Below are positions 9,621 through 18,468 of a stretch of DNA of 61,069 bases, piece by piece. A program made the position numbers and the translations under genes. Origin of the DNA: an uncultured Mucispirillum sp. Its GTDB lineage: Bacteria; Chrysiogenota; Deferribacteres; Deferribacterales; Mucispirillaceae. Position 1 is the stretch's first letter; every line of letters starts with the position of its first letter. The DNA lies in NCBI GenBank assembly GCA_944323205.1, contig CALURO010000012.1, positions 1 through 61,069 of the forward strand, written 5' to 3'. The notes under the pieces are model-generated. The model saw only the letters and a program-made list of their open reading frames with translations, was not told the DNA's origin and searched no databases.

Positions 9621-9625
9621 TATGA

Positions 9626-10603
9626 TTATAAGCCGAAATTAATAATTGTTAAAACTGCAAATTTTGCTAAAATCATTAATATTAAAGCAAGCACTGAAAC
9701 AATAGTCATCAGCATACATGCTTTTGGTATATCTTCCATATTTGGCTCTTTATCATCATCGCCAATATATTGTTTATCTACCATTTCTCCAAAATATGAA
9801 GCAGGTCCGCCAAGGCGAATACCTAATGCACCAGCCATAGCAGCTTCAGGATATCCACTGTTTGGACTTGCATGATTCCACCTGTCTCTAAGTAGTATCT
9901 CATAAGATTTTTTATAATTAAAGCCAGAAAGCAGTGCTGCAAGCACATATAAAAACCCTGTAATACGTGCAGGAATAATATTTAATATGTCATCAAGCCT
10001 TGCAGCGACTTTTCCAAAATACTGGTATTTTTTATTTTTATAGCCTATCATAGAATCAAGTGTGTTTACTGCTTTATAAAACATACCAAAACTTGCTCCG
10101 CCTATCAGCATATAAAAAAGCGGTGCAATCACTCCATCGCTTGTATTTTCTGCAACACTTTCAACAGTTGCTTTTACAACACCTTTTTCTTCCAGATTTT
10201 CTGTATCTCTGCCAACTATATGGCTTAAACTTTTTTTAGCATTATTAAGTGAGCCTGTGGAAAGCTCTGTATATATTTTCATAGCTGCTTCTTTTAATGA
10301 GCCAAGAGCAAGTATCTGGAAACATAAAAATACTTCTACAAGTATTCCAAGTACCATATTAATACTGTAACATATACTTAAAATAATATATGGCACAATA
10401 AATGATGTTATAACAACAAATAAAGTAAGAAGAGTTCCTGCAATAGTTTCTGATACTGCCCCTTTCCTAAAGATTTTACGAAGAGTTATCTCTCCGTATT
10501 TGATTATTTTACCAATAATAACAACAGGGTGAGGGATATTTTTTGGGTCTTTAAATATTAAGTCTAAAATAAAAGCAATAATTAGCATAAAACCTATTTT
10601 CAT
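9626..10603 (-). CDS. cbiB: Adenosylcobinamide-phosphate synthase (membrane protein)
   Basis: This 325-aa integral membrane protein condenses adenosylcobyric acid with aminopropanol phosphate. It starts MKIGFMLIIAFILDLIFKDP, the usual CbiB first helix plus the conserved D-x-x-x-x-D-P and HPV segment. Internal signatures are ESVAENTSDGVIAPLFY, KAVNTLDSMIGY and the C-terminal GYPEAAMAGALGIRLGG. About five hydrophobic segments are visible. Length is typical. It lies 5 nt upstream of cobD, so the linker synthase and the enzyme that makes the linker are adjacent. Confidence 0.93.
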   Translation of the reverse strand: MKIGFMLIIAFILDLIFKDPKNIPHPVVIIGKIIKYGEITLRKIFRKGAVSETIAGTLLTLFVVITSFIVPYIILSICYSINMVLGILVEVFLCFQILALGSLKEAAMKIYTELSTGSLNNAKKSLSHIVGRDTENLEEKGVVKATVESVAENTSDGVIAPLFYMLIGGASFGMFYKAVNTLDSMIGYKNKKYQYFGKVAARLDDILNIIPARITGFLYVLAALLSGFNYKKSYEILLRDRWNHASPNSGYPEAAMAGALGIRLGGPASYFGEMVDKQYIGDDDKEPNMEDIPKACMLMTIVSVLALILMILAKFAVLTIINFGL

Positions 10604-10628
10604 AAAAACTCGCCTTGCACAGTTTGTG

Positions 10629-11219
10629 CTATAATTTTTCTATAATGATTAATTCTTTTGTATACTGGTTATAATGTGCTTTATATCCTGAGCCGTTATC
10701 TACATGGTAGTAGTAAATATCATCACTTTCATTACAAAGCATAGAAAAAAGTGCCATAATAACTCCACCGTGGCATACAAGCACTGCATTAGTAGCATCT
10801 TTTTTATCCATATATGCTATCATCTCAAAAAATGCTTTTAATACACGCATGCTAAATTCTATACCGCTTTCCCCTTTTGGTATTTTTGCTCTGCCTTTTG
10901 TTTCTCTAAAATGTCTGTATTCTTCTAAATACTCTAATTCATCATGGGTTTTACCCTCAAACATACCAAAGTTCATTTCCCGCATATTTTTAAGCACTTC
11001 AAAACTGTCATGTGGGAATATAATACCTGTTGTTTCTACACACCTTTTCATAGGGCTTGTAAAAACAATATCTCTGTCAAGATGAGCCTGCATACCGTCC
11101 CACTTATTAAAAATCTGCTTTCTACCGTCTTCAGATAATGGTAAATCTGTAGAGCCTACAAACCTGCCCTCTACATTATATTTTGTCTGTCCATGGCGAA
11201 TAAAATAAATTGTTTTCAT
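10629..11219 (-). CDS. cobC: Histidine phosphatase family protein, probable alpha-ribazole phosphatase
   Basis: This 196-aa phosphoglycerate-mutase-like phosphatase has the phosphohistidine motif IRHGQTKYN (His9), the conserved Arg in SPMKRCVET, a Glu-containing MNFGMFEGKTHDEL segment and the second catalytic His in VCHGGVIMA. In this operon it most likely removes the phosphate from alpha-ribazole phosphate or adenosylcobalamin phosphate. CobC cannot be told from other family members by motif alone, so the function rests on context. It overlaps the CobU-like gene upstream by 4 nt. Confidence 0.82.
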   Translation of the reverse strand: MKTIYFIRHGQTKYNVEGRFVGSTDLPLSEDGRKQIFNKWDGMQAHLDRDIVFTSPMKRCVETTGIIFPHDSFEVLKNMREMNFGMFEGKTHDELEYLEEYRHFRETKGRAKIPKGESGIEFSMRVLKAFFEMIAYMDKKDATNAVLVCHGGVIMALFSMLCNESDDIYYYHVDNGSGYKAHYNQYTKELIIIEKL

Positions 11220-11608
11220 ATATCCATTCCCTTTATTATTGAAGGTATACCATAATATACTCTAATGACTTTTGTGCAGTGCATACTAATGGCAGAGAGT
11301 ATTCTGCCTACATATTCACGCATTTGATTATCTATTTTATCTAGTGGCACAACACCATTTCCAACTTCTGTACATATTATAATTTCTATATTTGATGAAA
11401 GTATCTTTTCTATAATTTTGTTATAATCATCAATACCTGATATAATAAACCGTCTTATAAGTAAATGTAGATTATATATGCCTTTTTTATTAAATGCATC
11501 ATTAAGGCTGCATTCTGCACCATTTTGAAAATCACTTTTATTTAAATTATAGTGATTTAATGCAAAATCAAGCTTTGAATTATATGCTCCGCCAATGATT
11601 AATTCCAT
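11216..11608 (-). CDS. CobU-like protein with degenerate P-loop
   Basis: This short 130-aa protein resembles CobU at both ends. The start MELIIGGAYNSKL aligns with the CobU P-loop GGxRSGKS, but the required GKS is NSKL. No equivalent of the guanylylated His region is seen. The C-terminal half keeps the CobU-specific CTEVGNGVVPLDKI, a Gly-Arg GRILSAIS segment and GIPSIIKG. It lies between cobC and cobS with overlaps of 4 and 10 nt, two genes from the canonical cobU at 12372. It is unlikely to bind ATP or GTP alone. A regulatory, partner or corrinoid-binding role is inference. I recall similar short proteins in clostridial cobalamin loci but cannot verify this. Confidence 0.7.
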   Translation of the reverse strand: MELIIGGAYNSKLDFALNHYNLNKSDFQNGAECSLNDAFNKKGIYNLHLLIRRFIISGIDDYNKIIEKILSSNIEIIICTEVGNGVVPLDKIDNQMREYVGRILSAISMHCTKVIRVYYGIPSIIKGMDI

Positions 11609-12375
11609 AAAATATGCCTGCTTATACTGTATAATAAAAGGGCAGATATTTCATATATACATATACTAAAGCCTGCTAAATCTCCAGAAATACCACCAAA
11701 TACTTTCTTAAAATACTTTATAAGTATAATAGATATTATTACTAAAATCAATAAAAGGATTATTATAAATTTATAACCCATTAATATATAAGTTAAAAAA
11801 ATAAATATTAATGACAGCAAAAAAGCATATATTAATAATGATTTTTTATTTTCTTTTGATGAAAAAATATATAAAAGTCCACGATTAACTGATGAAGGCA
11901 CTAAAGCTATTAAAAAAAGGCTTAAAATCCTGCTGATTGTAAAAATAAGTATAAAAATAAATACTGGTAAATTTTTATCATACATATTTTCAAAACCTGC
12001 AAAAAGTATGATAATATAAAGAATAGTATATATTACTGCAAAAGCTCCAGTATGAGCATCACTTAATACCTGCCTGCGTTTTTCAATATCTCCGTGGCAG
12101 AATAGGGCATCTATTGTATCTGCATATCCGTCTAAATGAATACCGCCTGTTAAAAGCACAATAACAGCAACAGAAAGAGCAGCATATAAAACACTTGAAA
12201 ACCCTAAATATATTGAAAGAAGATACAGTAAATACTCTATTAATCCAAGCATTATACCAATTAATGGAAGGTTATAAAAAATATATTTCATATTTTTTTC
12301 TTCCCATATAATCTGTGGTACAGGTATTGTTGTATACATTGATAAGCATATAAAAAAACTTTTTATAAAGCTCAT
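11599..12375 (-). CDS. cobS: Adenosylcobinamide-GDP ribazoletransferase (cobalamin synthase)
   Basis: This 258-aa polytopic membrane enzyme joins adenosylcobinamide-GDP and alpha-ribazole (phosphate) to complete the nucleotide loop. GGIHLDGYADTIDAL near residues 77-91 is the hallmark aspartate-rich motif of CobS. AHTGAFAVIYTILY follows as in other members. Six or more hydrophobic helices are visible and the C-terminal half is very Ile/Leu/Phe-rich. Length is typical. Its start overlaps cobU by 4 nt and its end overlaps the CobU-like gene by 10 nt, placing the nucleotide-loop enzymes in one translationally coupled block. Confidence 0.93.
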   Translation of the reverse strand: MSFIKSFFICLSMYTTIPVPQIIWEEKNMKYIFYNLPLIGIMLGLIEYLLYLLSIYLGFSSVLYAALSVAVIVLLTGGIHLDGYADTIDALFCHGDIEKRRQVLSDAHTGAFAVIYTILYIIILFAGFENMYDKNLPVFIFILIFTISRILSLFLIALVPSSVNRGLLYIFSSKENKKSLLIYAFLLSLIFIFLTYILMGYKFIIILLLILVIISIILIKYFKKVFGGISGDLAGFSICIYEISALLLYSISRHILWN

Positions 12376-12875
12376 TTTACACCTTTATGATATATTGGAA
12401 TACCAGCTGTTACTTCTATAACTTTATCAGCACGCTCTGCAATACTGCATGCAAGCTGGTTTAATATTTTCATATATTTATATACTTCTTCATCATAATG
12501 CAAAGCACATGATGAAATATCATTTGTTACTATTATTAAATTCTCTGCCTTTTTTAAAAGATATTCTACATCATCATAAAGCATATTAATACTTCCGCTA
12601 CCATAAATATGGTTTGCAGTTAAGTTTGGCAGACATTCAAGCAGTACTATTTCATAAGCTGATAAATTTATATCTTTAAAATATTTCTCTTTTTCCAGCG
12701 TTTCAAAGCCTTTTCCCTGCCGCATATTCCTATGTTTTAGTATTCTTTCTTTTGCACTGCTGCTTTTATTTTCCATTGTAGCAATATATAACTTTCTTCC
12801 ATTATATTTTAATGCTTCATCTTCTGCATATCTTGATTTTCCGCTTCGTGAGCCGCCTGATATTAAATATATCAT
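12372..12875 (-). CDS. cobU: Adenosylcobinamide kinase / adenosylcobinamide-phosphate guanylyltransferase
   Basis: This 167-aa cytoplasmic enzyme phosphorylates adenosylcobinamide and then adds GMP. It has an intact P-loop GGSRSGKS (residues 7-14) and LYIATMENK. The segment RILKHRNMRQ probably contains the His that is guanylylated in the family. VLLECLPNLTANH follows. The usual NEVG motif reads TNDISSCALHYDEE, as I recall for clostridial-type CobU. This is opposite to the neighbouring short paralogue at 11216, which lost the P-loop but kept TEVGxGVVP. It overlaps cbiA and cobS by 4 nt each. Confidence 0.9.
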   Translation of the reverse strand: MIYLISGGSRSGKSRYAEDEALKYNGRKLYIATMENKSSSAKERILKHRNMRQGKGFETLEKEKYFKDINLSAYEIVLLECLPNLTANHIYGSGSINMLYDDVEYLLKKAENLIIVTNDISSCALHYDEEVYKYMKILNQLACSIAERADKVIEVTAGIPIYHKGVK

Positions 12876-14212
12876 TCTATATCTCTGTTATAGTGGATTG
12901 CTTTTATAATAAATCTTTCAGCAGGTTTTAAGTTAGATAAGAAATATAAATGAGGGTATCCTGCATATACATGGTCTGATAAATATACTCCCTGCCAGCT
13001 TTTTAAACTTTTAGGTTTTCGCATAATGCAGTCAGAATATGGTTCATCTATTACAGAATAATGAAACTCATGAGCAGGGAAACTTTCCCCTTTTTTAAAA
13101 AGCATACTGTCTTTATGGGCTGTAATCTCTACATATCCAAAGTTTTGCAGTTTATTAGTCATGGTACATCTGCCTTTTATTAAAGCTGCCATTTCCACAT
13201 TATCTATACTCTGGCTTATATACATAAACCCACCACATTCTGCAATAAGCGGTATTTTATTATTATATACTTTTTTAAGGCTTTCTATAAAACTTTTATT
13301 TGCACTTAATTTTTCTGCATAAAGCTCAGGGTATCCGCCATAAAAAATAATACCGTCTAAATTTTCAGGAAGTGCTTTATCTTCAAGTGGGGAAAAATAA
13401 ACAATTTCTGCCCCCATTTTTTCCAGCACTTTTATATTATCAGCATAATGAAAACAGAATGCTTTATCATAAGCTATACCTATTCTGCATCTGCCAATAA
13501 GATTTATTTCCTTTATATCATATTCTAAATCTGGTGCTTTTTCTGCCTCTTTTAAAATACTTTCTAAATCTATGCTTTTTTCAAGTTCTTCTGATACTTT
13601 ATCTATTATGCTGTTAATATCTGCCATTTCTTCTGCTGTTATAAGCCCTAAATGGCGGCTTTTAAGTGTGCAGTCTTGAAGCTCTGGAATATATCCAAAT
13701 ACTTTTACAGGCAGTTCTGATTCTATCATATTTTTATATACAGGGTATAAGGCTTTTGATATTCTGTTTAAAATAATGCCTTTTATATTATTTTTCCTAT
13801 AATTAAGCATACCGGTAACAAGTGCTTTTAATGTGGCAGATTTTCCTTTTACATCAACTATTAATAAGCACGGAGTATCTGTTGCACTGCTTATATGGCT
13901 GGCTGATGCTTTATCAGTAAAAGCTATGCCGTCATAAAACCCCATAACACCTTCTATTACTGCCATATTTTCTGCTTCTGCTAATATATTTTTTACTGTG
14001 TTATCACTGGATAAAAATAAATCAATATTTCTTGAAGGTATCCCTAATGCTTTTGCATGGAACATGGTGTCAATATAATCAGGCCCGCATTTATATGATG
14101 AAACTTTTATGCCTTTTTTCTGTAAAAGCCTTAAAAATCCCATAGTAAATGTAGTTTTACCGCTGCCGCTGCTGAAAGCTGATATTAAAATACGGCTTAT
14201 TTTTTTATTCAC
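12872..14212 (-). CDS. cbiA: Cobyrinate a,c-diamide synthase
   Basis: This 446-aa glutamine amidotransferase makes cobyrinic acid a,c-diamide. The N-terminal ATPase domain has ISAFSSGSGKTTF (P-loop, residues 11-23) and SYKCGPDYIDTMFH, a CbiA-specific segment. The C-terminal glutaminase domain shows the nucleophile in IAECGGFMY and a catalytic His in AHEFHYS. Length is in the usual 430-460 range. CbiP, the related enzyme for the other side chains, is encoded at 7076. The gap to cbiET is zero nt. No anomalies were seen. Confidence 0.93.
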   Translation of the reverse strand: MNKKISRILISAFSSGSGKTTFTMGFLRLLQKKGIKVSSYKCGPDYIDTMFHAKALGIPSRNIDLFLSSDNTVKNILAEAENMAVIEGVMGFYDGIAFTDKASASHISSATDTPCLLIVDVKGKSATLKALVTGMLNYRKNNIKGIILNRISKALYPVYKNMIESELPVKVFGYIPELQDCTLKSRHLGLITAEEMADINSIIDKVSEELEKSIDLESILKEAEKAPDLEYDIKEINLIGRCRIGIAYDKAFCFHYADNIKVLEKMGAEIVYFSPLEDKALPENLDGIIFYGGYPELYAEKLSANKSFIESLKKVYNNKIPLIAECGGFMYISQSIDNVEMAALIKGRCTMTNKLQNFGYVEITAHKDSMLFKKGESFPAHEFHYSVIDEPYSDCIMRKPKSLKSWQGVYLSDHVYAGYPHLYFLSNLKPAERFIIKAIHYNRDIE

Positions 14213-15400
14213 TTATAACCTGCCTGTTATAATATATACAGGATTATTTCCCATCATCATGTGATAGGGCCCTGCTTTTTTTGATTTTGCACTGTTAATA
14301 CATACAATATCTGGCTCTATATTATAAACCTTAAAAGCGTCAACTGCTGACGCAATTGTTTCTAAAGTGATAGCCGTAACAGTTATTTTTACATGATTAT
14401 TTTTTTCATAAACTGTTTTAAATATTTCTTTCATAGTTTTAGAGCTGCCGCCAATAAATACTTTATCTGGAGCAGGAAGATTTAAAAGTACCTCTGGTGC
14501 ATTACCTTTTATGCTTAAAACATTATGTCTTTTATGATTTTTCTTATTTATATTTATAAGCTCAAAAGCCTCATCATCTTTTTCCACTGCATATACTAAA
14601 CCATCTTTTGCATGCCCTGCAAATTCTAATGCACAGCTTCCTGTTCCTGCACCTATATCGTATACTATATCATTATCATCTATTCCTAAATAACAGGCAG
14701 AAAGCCATCTGATATCTTCTTTTGTCATAGGTGCTTTGCCACGGATAAAATCATTATCCCTTAAATTAGTTTTATGGTTTACATATTCTTTATTATGAAT
14801 AAGCAGCACTGTTAAACTTGAAAACTGATAATCAAGCATATCTGAAATTTTACCAGATACTATTCTTTCATTTTCAGAGTGCAGATTTTCGCCTGCATAA
14901 ACATATACATAATCAAGACCAGCGTTATATAATTCATTTATAATATTATCTGCCTTTTTATCGCCGCCTGTGAGCATAAAAGTATATTCATTATAGCTGA
15001 CTGCTCCAAGACATGAGTTATTTCTGCCATGCATTGATACTGCTTTTATATTGTAATTTATAATATTTAGTTTTGATAAAAAATACTGCATAGAGCTGAT
15101 ACCCGGAATAAGCTCTATATTAAATTTATTCATAAATTTTTCATGTATTTTTTTTGCAATACTGTAAAAAAGCACATCGCCAGATACTAAAAGAGCAGTA
15201 TTTTGTAATGTTTCTTTTTCAAGCACACTTTCTATTTCAGAATATTTTGGGGCAGAAATATTTGTATTTAATACTTTATACTGCTCATAAAGCCTTGAAC
15301 TTCCGTAAACTATATCTGCTTTTTTAATAATATCTGCTGCATACTCTGTTAAATCAGAAATATGCCCCATTCCTGCACCTATTATATATAAATTATGCAT
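14213..15400 (-). CDS. cbiET: Fused cobalt-precorrin-7 C5-methyltransferase and C15-methyltransferase (CbiE-CbiT)
   Basis: This 395-aa fusion handles the last ring methylations. Residues 1 to about 200 are CbiE, a tetrapyrrole methylase: IIGAGMGHISDLTEYA at the start, LVSGDVLFYSIAK and ELIPGISSMQYFLSKL. Residues about 205-395 are CbiT, a Rossmann SAM methyltransferase with VYDIGAGTGSCALEFA and KVFIGGSSKTMKEI. CbiT also decarboxylates the C12 acetate. The fusion matches CobL of the aerobic pathway in architecture. It is bounded closely by cbiX and cbiA. Confidence 0.92.
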   Translation of the reverse strand: MHNLYIIGAGMGHISDLTEYAADIIKKADIVYGSSRLYEQYKVLNTNISAPKYSEIESVLEKETLQNTALLVSGDVLFYSIAKKIHEKFMNKFNIELIPGISSMQYFLSKLNIINYNIKAVSMHGRNNSCLGAVSYNEYTFMLTGGDKKADNIINELYNAGLDYVYVYAGENLHSENERIVSGKISDMLDYQFSSLTVLLIHNKEYVNHKTNLRDNDFIRGKAPMTKEDIRWLSACYLGIDDNDIVYDIGAGTGSCALEFAGHAKDGLVYAVEKDDEAFELININKKNHKRHNVLSIKGNAPEVLLNLPAPDKVFIGGSSKTMKEIFKTVYEKNNHVKITVTAITLETIASAVDAFKVYNIEPDIVCINSAKSKKAGPYHMMMGNNPVYIITGRL

Positions 15401-15404
15401 TATA

Positions 15405-15767
15405 CTATAACACTTCCTTTATTCTATCACAAAGCACATCAGCTATTCTTTTATCTGCACCAAGAGTTTTACCCATAGTGATTTGCATATCCTTATGGTT
15501 TTCAAGATATGCTGCAATTTCTTCTGGTATATCTTTTATAATATGCATACCGTCAAAAAGAAAATAAGGCACTACAACTATTTCTGTTACACCTTTTTCT
15601 CTTAATAAATCAAGGCCTTTTTCTAAATTTACATCGCAGAATTCCATATATGCATGCTCTACTATTATATCATGCATATTATCCTGCACCATTTTAAATA
15701 CCTGCTCCATTGTATCAAGAGTTTCTTTTCTTCTGCTGCCGTGAGCTATAATTAATATTCCTTTCAT
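15405..15767 (-). CDS. cbiX: Sirohydrochlorin cobaltochelatase, small CbiX type
   Basis: This 120-aa chelatase inserts Co2+ into sirohydrochlorin, the entry step of the cobalt-early anaerobic route. It is of the short ancestral CbiX(S) type, about half the length of CbiK, and probably works as a homodimer. The two metal-binding histidines are His9 in IIAHGSRRKET and His75 in FDGMHIIKDIP. It has no C-terminal ferredoxin or His-rich extension. A chelatase with siroheme or Ni specificity is a possible alternative, but its place between cbiET and the uroporphyrinogen methyltransferase supports cobalt. Confidence 0.9.
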   Translation of the reverse strand: MKGILIIAHGSRRKETLDTMEQVFKMVQDNMHDIIVEHAYMEFCDVNLEKGLDLLREKGVTEIVVVPYFLFDGMHIIKDIPEEIAAYLENHKDMQITMGKTLGADKRIADVLCDRIKEVL

Positions 15768-15771
15768 TTTA

Positions 15772-17265
15772 TTACTCCATTTCTTTTAACTTTTCTATTA
15801 AGTCATCTATTGTAGGTTTTGCTGCCATATGAGCCTGCATTTTATAATTTAAAGCTGTTTCGTAAGTTAATTTTCCAATGCATACTGCCTTTATTTTACT
15901 TAAATCTTCTATTTTATTGCCACGCACAAACCCATGAACTGCTGCACTGCTGGTAAAGGCTGATATTACTCCATTATCTATATATTCCTGCAGCGGTTTA
16001 ATATAATCAAGTGGAAGATACTCTATATTATAAGCATTAAACGATGTAATATTAAATCCCTGTTTTTTTAATTCTTCAGATAGCCTTTTATCCTGAGTGG
16101 CTTCTAATACTGCTGTATTTCCTTTAACACCTGCATTTTTTAAAGACGATGCAAAGGCAGTAAAAGTATAGTCTTTCGGCATAATATCTGCACATATTCC
16201 ATATTTTTTTAATTCATCATAAGTAGATTTGCCTAATACACCTATTACTAAATGACTTAATGCTCTACTGTCTTTTCCAAAATCCATAAGTGATTTAAAA
16301 AAATATACAGCACTATTTTTGCCTGCAAATATAAGAGTGTTGTATTTATTAAGATTTTCTATTAAATTAAGCATACTGCTGTTATTTTCTATTTCACTTA
16401 TTTTTATACATGGATAATCAATTACTTCTGCCCCAAGATTTTTAAGCCTGTTTGTTAAAATATTATTTGATACAACTGGTCTTGTAACAATAATCTGCTT
16501 GGAAAATATTTTTGATTTAGTATACCATGCAAACTTATTACCAAGAGAGCATACCCTGCCAACAGCAATAACGGCAGGACTTCTAAGCTGAAATTTATCT
16601 GCATCTGATACCATATTTTCTACTGTTGAAATAAGAGTGCGCATATTGCTTCTTGTGCCGTTTTCTACTGCAGCACAAGGTGTGCTTTTATCTATACCCG
16701 CATCAATAAGCCCATTAATCAACTGTTTTAAAGTAGATACGCCCATATAAAATAAAATAGTGCCGTTTGTTTCTTTTAGTGCTTTAAAATTAATATTTTC
16801 CACAAGTCCATCTTTTGCATGACCTGTTACAAAATGGATAGATGATGCAAAATCTCTGTGAGTTACAGGAATACCAGCATAGGCAAGGGCAGAAACGGCA
16901 GAAGTTATACCCGGTACAACTTCATATTCTATATTATGCTCCGATAAAAGCTCCAGCTCTTCTCCCCCTCTGCCAAATACAAATGGGTCGCCACCTTTTA
17001 ACCTGACTACATTTTTACCTTCTAATGCTTTATTTAAAAGTATTTTATTAATTTCTGGCTGTGGAATATTATGGTGGTTCATAACTTTTCCCACATTTAT
17101 AAATTCTGCCCCTTTAGGACTTAATGACAACACATCACTAGATACAAGCCTGTCATATACTACAACATCAGCCTGCTTTAAATATTCAAGCCCTTTTACA
17201 GTGATAAGCCCAATATCTCCGGGACCTGCACCTATTAATATTACTCTGCCTTTTTTTTCGCTCAT
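15772..17265 (-). CDS. cobA-hemD: Fused uroporphyrinogen-III C-methyltransferase / uroporphyrinogen-III synthase
   Basis: This 497-aa two-domain protein makes uroporphyrinogen III and methylates it to precorrin-2. Residues 1 to about 240 are the SUMT domain: ILIGAGPGDIGLITVKG, VRLKGGDPFVFGRGGEE and VVPGITSAVSALAYAGIP. Residues about 255-497 are a HemD domain with VTRPVVSNNILTNRL, FAGKNSAVYFF and the late AFTSSAAVHGFV. This fusion order is common in anaerobes. Placing hemD here ties general tetrapyrrole supply to the cobalamin operon, unless a second hemD exists elsewhere. It overlaps the precorrin-2 dehydrogenase gene by 4 nt. Confidence 0.92.
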   Translation of the reverse strand: MSEKKGRVILIGAGPGDIGLITVKGLEYLKQADVVVYDRLVSSDVLSLSPKGAEFINVGKVMNHHNIPQPEINKILLNKALEGKNVVRLKGGDPFVFGRGGEELELLSEHNIEYEVVPGITSAVSALAYAGIPVTHRDFASSIHFVTGHAKDGLVENINFKALKETNGTILFYMGVSTLKQLINGLIDAGIDKSTPCAAVENGTRSNMRTLISTVENMVSDADKFQLRSPAVIAVGRVCSLGNKFAWYTKSKIFSKQIIVTRPVVSNNILTNRLKNLGAEVIDYPCIKISEIENNSSMLNLIENLNKYNTLIFAGKNSAVYFFKSLMDFGKDSRALSHLVIGVLGKSTYDELKKYGICADIMPKDYTFTAFASSLKNAGVKGNTAVLEATQDKRLSEELKKQGFNITSFNAYNIEYLPLDYIKPLQEYIDNGVISAFTSSAAVHGFVRGNKIEDLSKIKAVCIGKLTYETALNYKMQAHMAAKPTIDDLIEKLKEME

Positions 17266-17696
17266 AAGGTATTCCTTAAAATATCAGCATATTTTTTTGC
17301 AATTTTATGATTTAATCCGTTTTTAGATATTAAACCGCATACTGCTTCATTATTTTCAATAACTGCTGGAAAGAAAAAATTATTATCATTTTTATCACTT
17401 ATATTATTGTAATACTTAATGCCTTTTTCCTTTGCTTCTTTTATAATATTTTTATTAACTTCATTATTATCAGTTGCAGCTATTACAATATCATATATAT
17501 CTTTAATATCATCTGCTTCAAATTCTTTAATTTCTATATTTATATTTTCCACATCAGTTTTCACTTCTTTTGTAATAACAAATATTTCTGCACCAAAATT
17601 TTTAAGCACTTTTATTCGCCTTGCAGCAATATTGCCTAAACCTGCAACTAATACTTTCATATTTTCTATATCTATAAAAATTGGAAAATATGCCAT
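17262..17696 (-). CDS. Precorrin-2 dehydrogenase (siroheme synthase N-terminal domain type)
   Basis: This 144-aa protein matches the NAD-binding part of Met8/CysG/SirC, which oxidises precorrin-2 to sirohydrochlorin before CbiX inserts cobalt. FPIFIDIENMKVLVAGLGNIAARRIKVL is the family opening with its GxGxxA nucleotide loop. IVIAATDNNEVN carries the likely catalytic Asp. VCGLISKNGLNHKIAKK is the conserved substrate segment. At 144 aa it is near the minimum; many homologues have an extra C-terminal helical domain, so it probably only oxidises. It sits 4 nt after cbiJ and overlaps cobA-hemD by 4 nt. Confidence 0.88.
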   Translation of the reverse strand: MAYFPIFIDIENMKVLVAGLGNIAARRIKVLKNFGAEIFVITKEVKTDVENINIEIKEFEADDIKDIYDIVIAATDNNEVNKNIIKEAKEKGIKYYNNISDKNDNNFFFPAVIENNEAVCGLISKNGLNHKIAKKYADILRNTL

Positions 17697-17700
17697 TATC

Positions 17701-18468
17701 TTATCTCTTTTGTATATATTCTTCCTGCATTATTTTTTTAAGCTCATCAAGTGAATAACCCTTTGATTTTTCTTCTGGTCTTCCTATTACAATAAGCTCT
17801 GCTCCTGCTGATTTTGCTGCTTCTAATTTTTCGTCAAAGCCACCTGTTTTACCTGTATCTTTTGTAACTAAATATTTACCATTAATATGCTTTAGTGTGG
17901 CAGTATTCATATCAACAGAAAATGGACCCTGCATACATATAATGTTTTTCTGCATATACCCTAAATCTAATATATTTTTTATAACATTACTTTCTGGCAG
18001 CACTCGTGGATAAAGCCTTGCCATATCACCAATAGGTTTATATTTTATAAGTTCTTTACTGCCTGTAGCAAGTAATATATTACCAGTAGTATTTTTTAAA
18101 TACTCCACTGCTTTCTCTATACTTTCAAACATTATACCGCCACCTTTATAAGTAGAAGGTCTTAAAAGCCTAAAATAAGGCACAGATTTTTCCACTGCAC
18201 TTTTATATAAGTTTTCTGTTACAATAGATGCATAAGGATGAGTTGCATCAATTATAATAATATTTTCCTGTTTCCTGCTTTCAAGTAAACTGCATATTTC
18301 TTCATAAGCTAATCTGCCTGCATGTGCCTTTATATACTCCATTTCAGGCAGCACCTGCACACCGTATTCTGTAGCAGTATATACATCTGACATTACTTTA
18401 TTTTCGTTAAAAAATAGAGCAATCTCTCTGCCTTCTGTTGTGCCTGCAAAAATCAATGGCCTTATCAT
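17701..18468 (-). CDS. cbiJ: Cobalt-precorrin-6A reductase
   Basis: This 255-aa NAD(P)H-dependent reductase of the CbiJ/CobK family reduces the macrocycle of cobalt-precorrin-6A. Family marks are IFAGTTEGREIALFF at the start, IIIDATHPYASIVTENL in the middle, NILLATGSKEL and VTKDTGKTGGFDEKLEAA in the last third. Length is typical. It overlaps cbiH by 4 nt. No alternative family fits these motifs. Confidence 0.92.
   Translation of the reverse strand: MIRPLIFAGTTEGREIALFFNENKVMSDVYTATEYGVQVLPEMEYIKAHAGRLAYEEICSLLESRKQENIIIIDATHPYASIVTENLYKSAVEKSVPYFRLLRPSTYKGGGIMFESIEKAVEYLKNTTGNILLATGSKELIKYKPIGDMARLYPRVLPESNVIKNILDLGYMQKNIICMQGPFSVDMNTATLKHINGKYLVTKDTGKTGGFDEKLEAAKSAGAELIVIGRPEEKSKGYSLDELKKIMQEEYIQKR

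Noticed and set aside
11216..11608. Pseudogene of cobU
   Set aside because: The frame is intact, overlaps both neighbours in a coupled way and keeps several family motifs. That argues for a maintained short paralogue.
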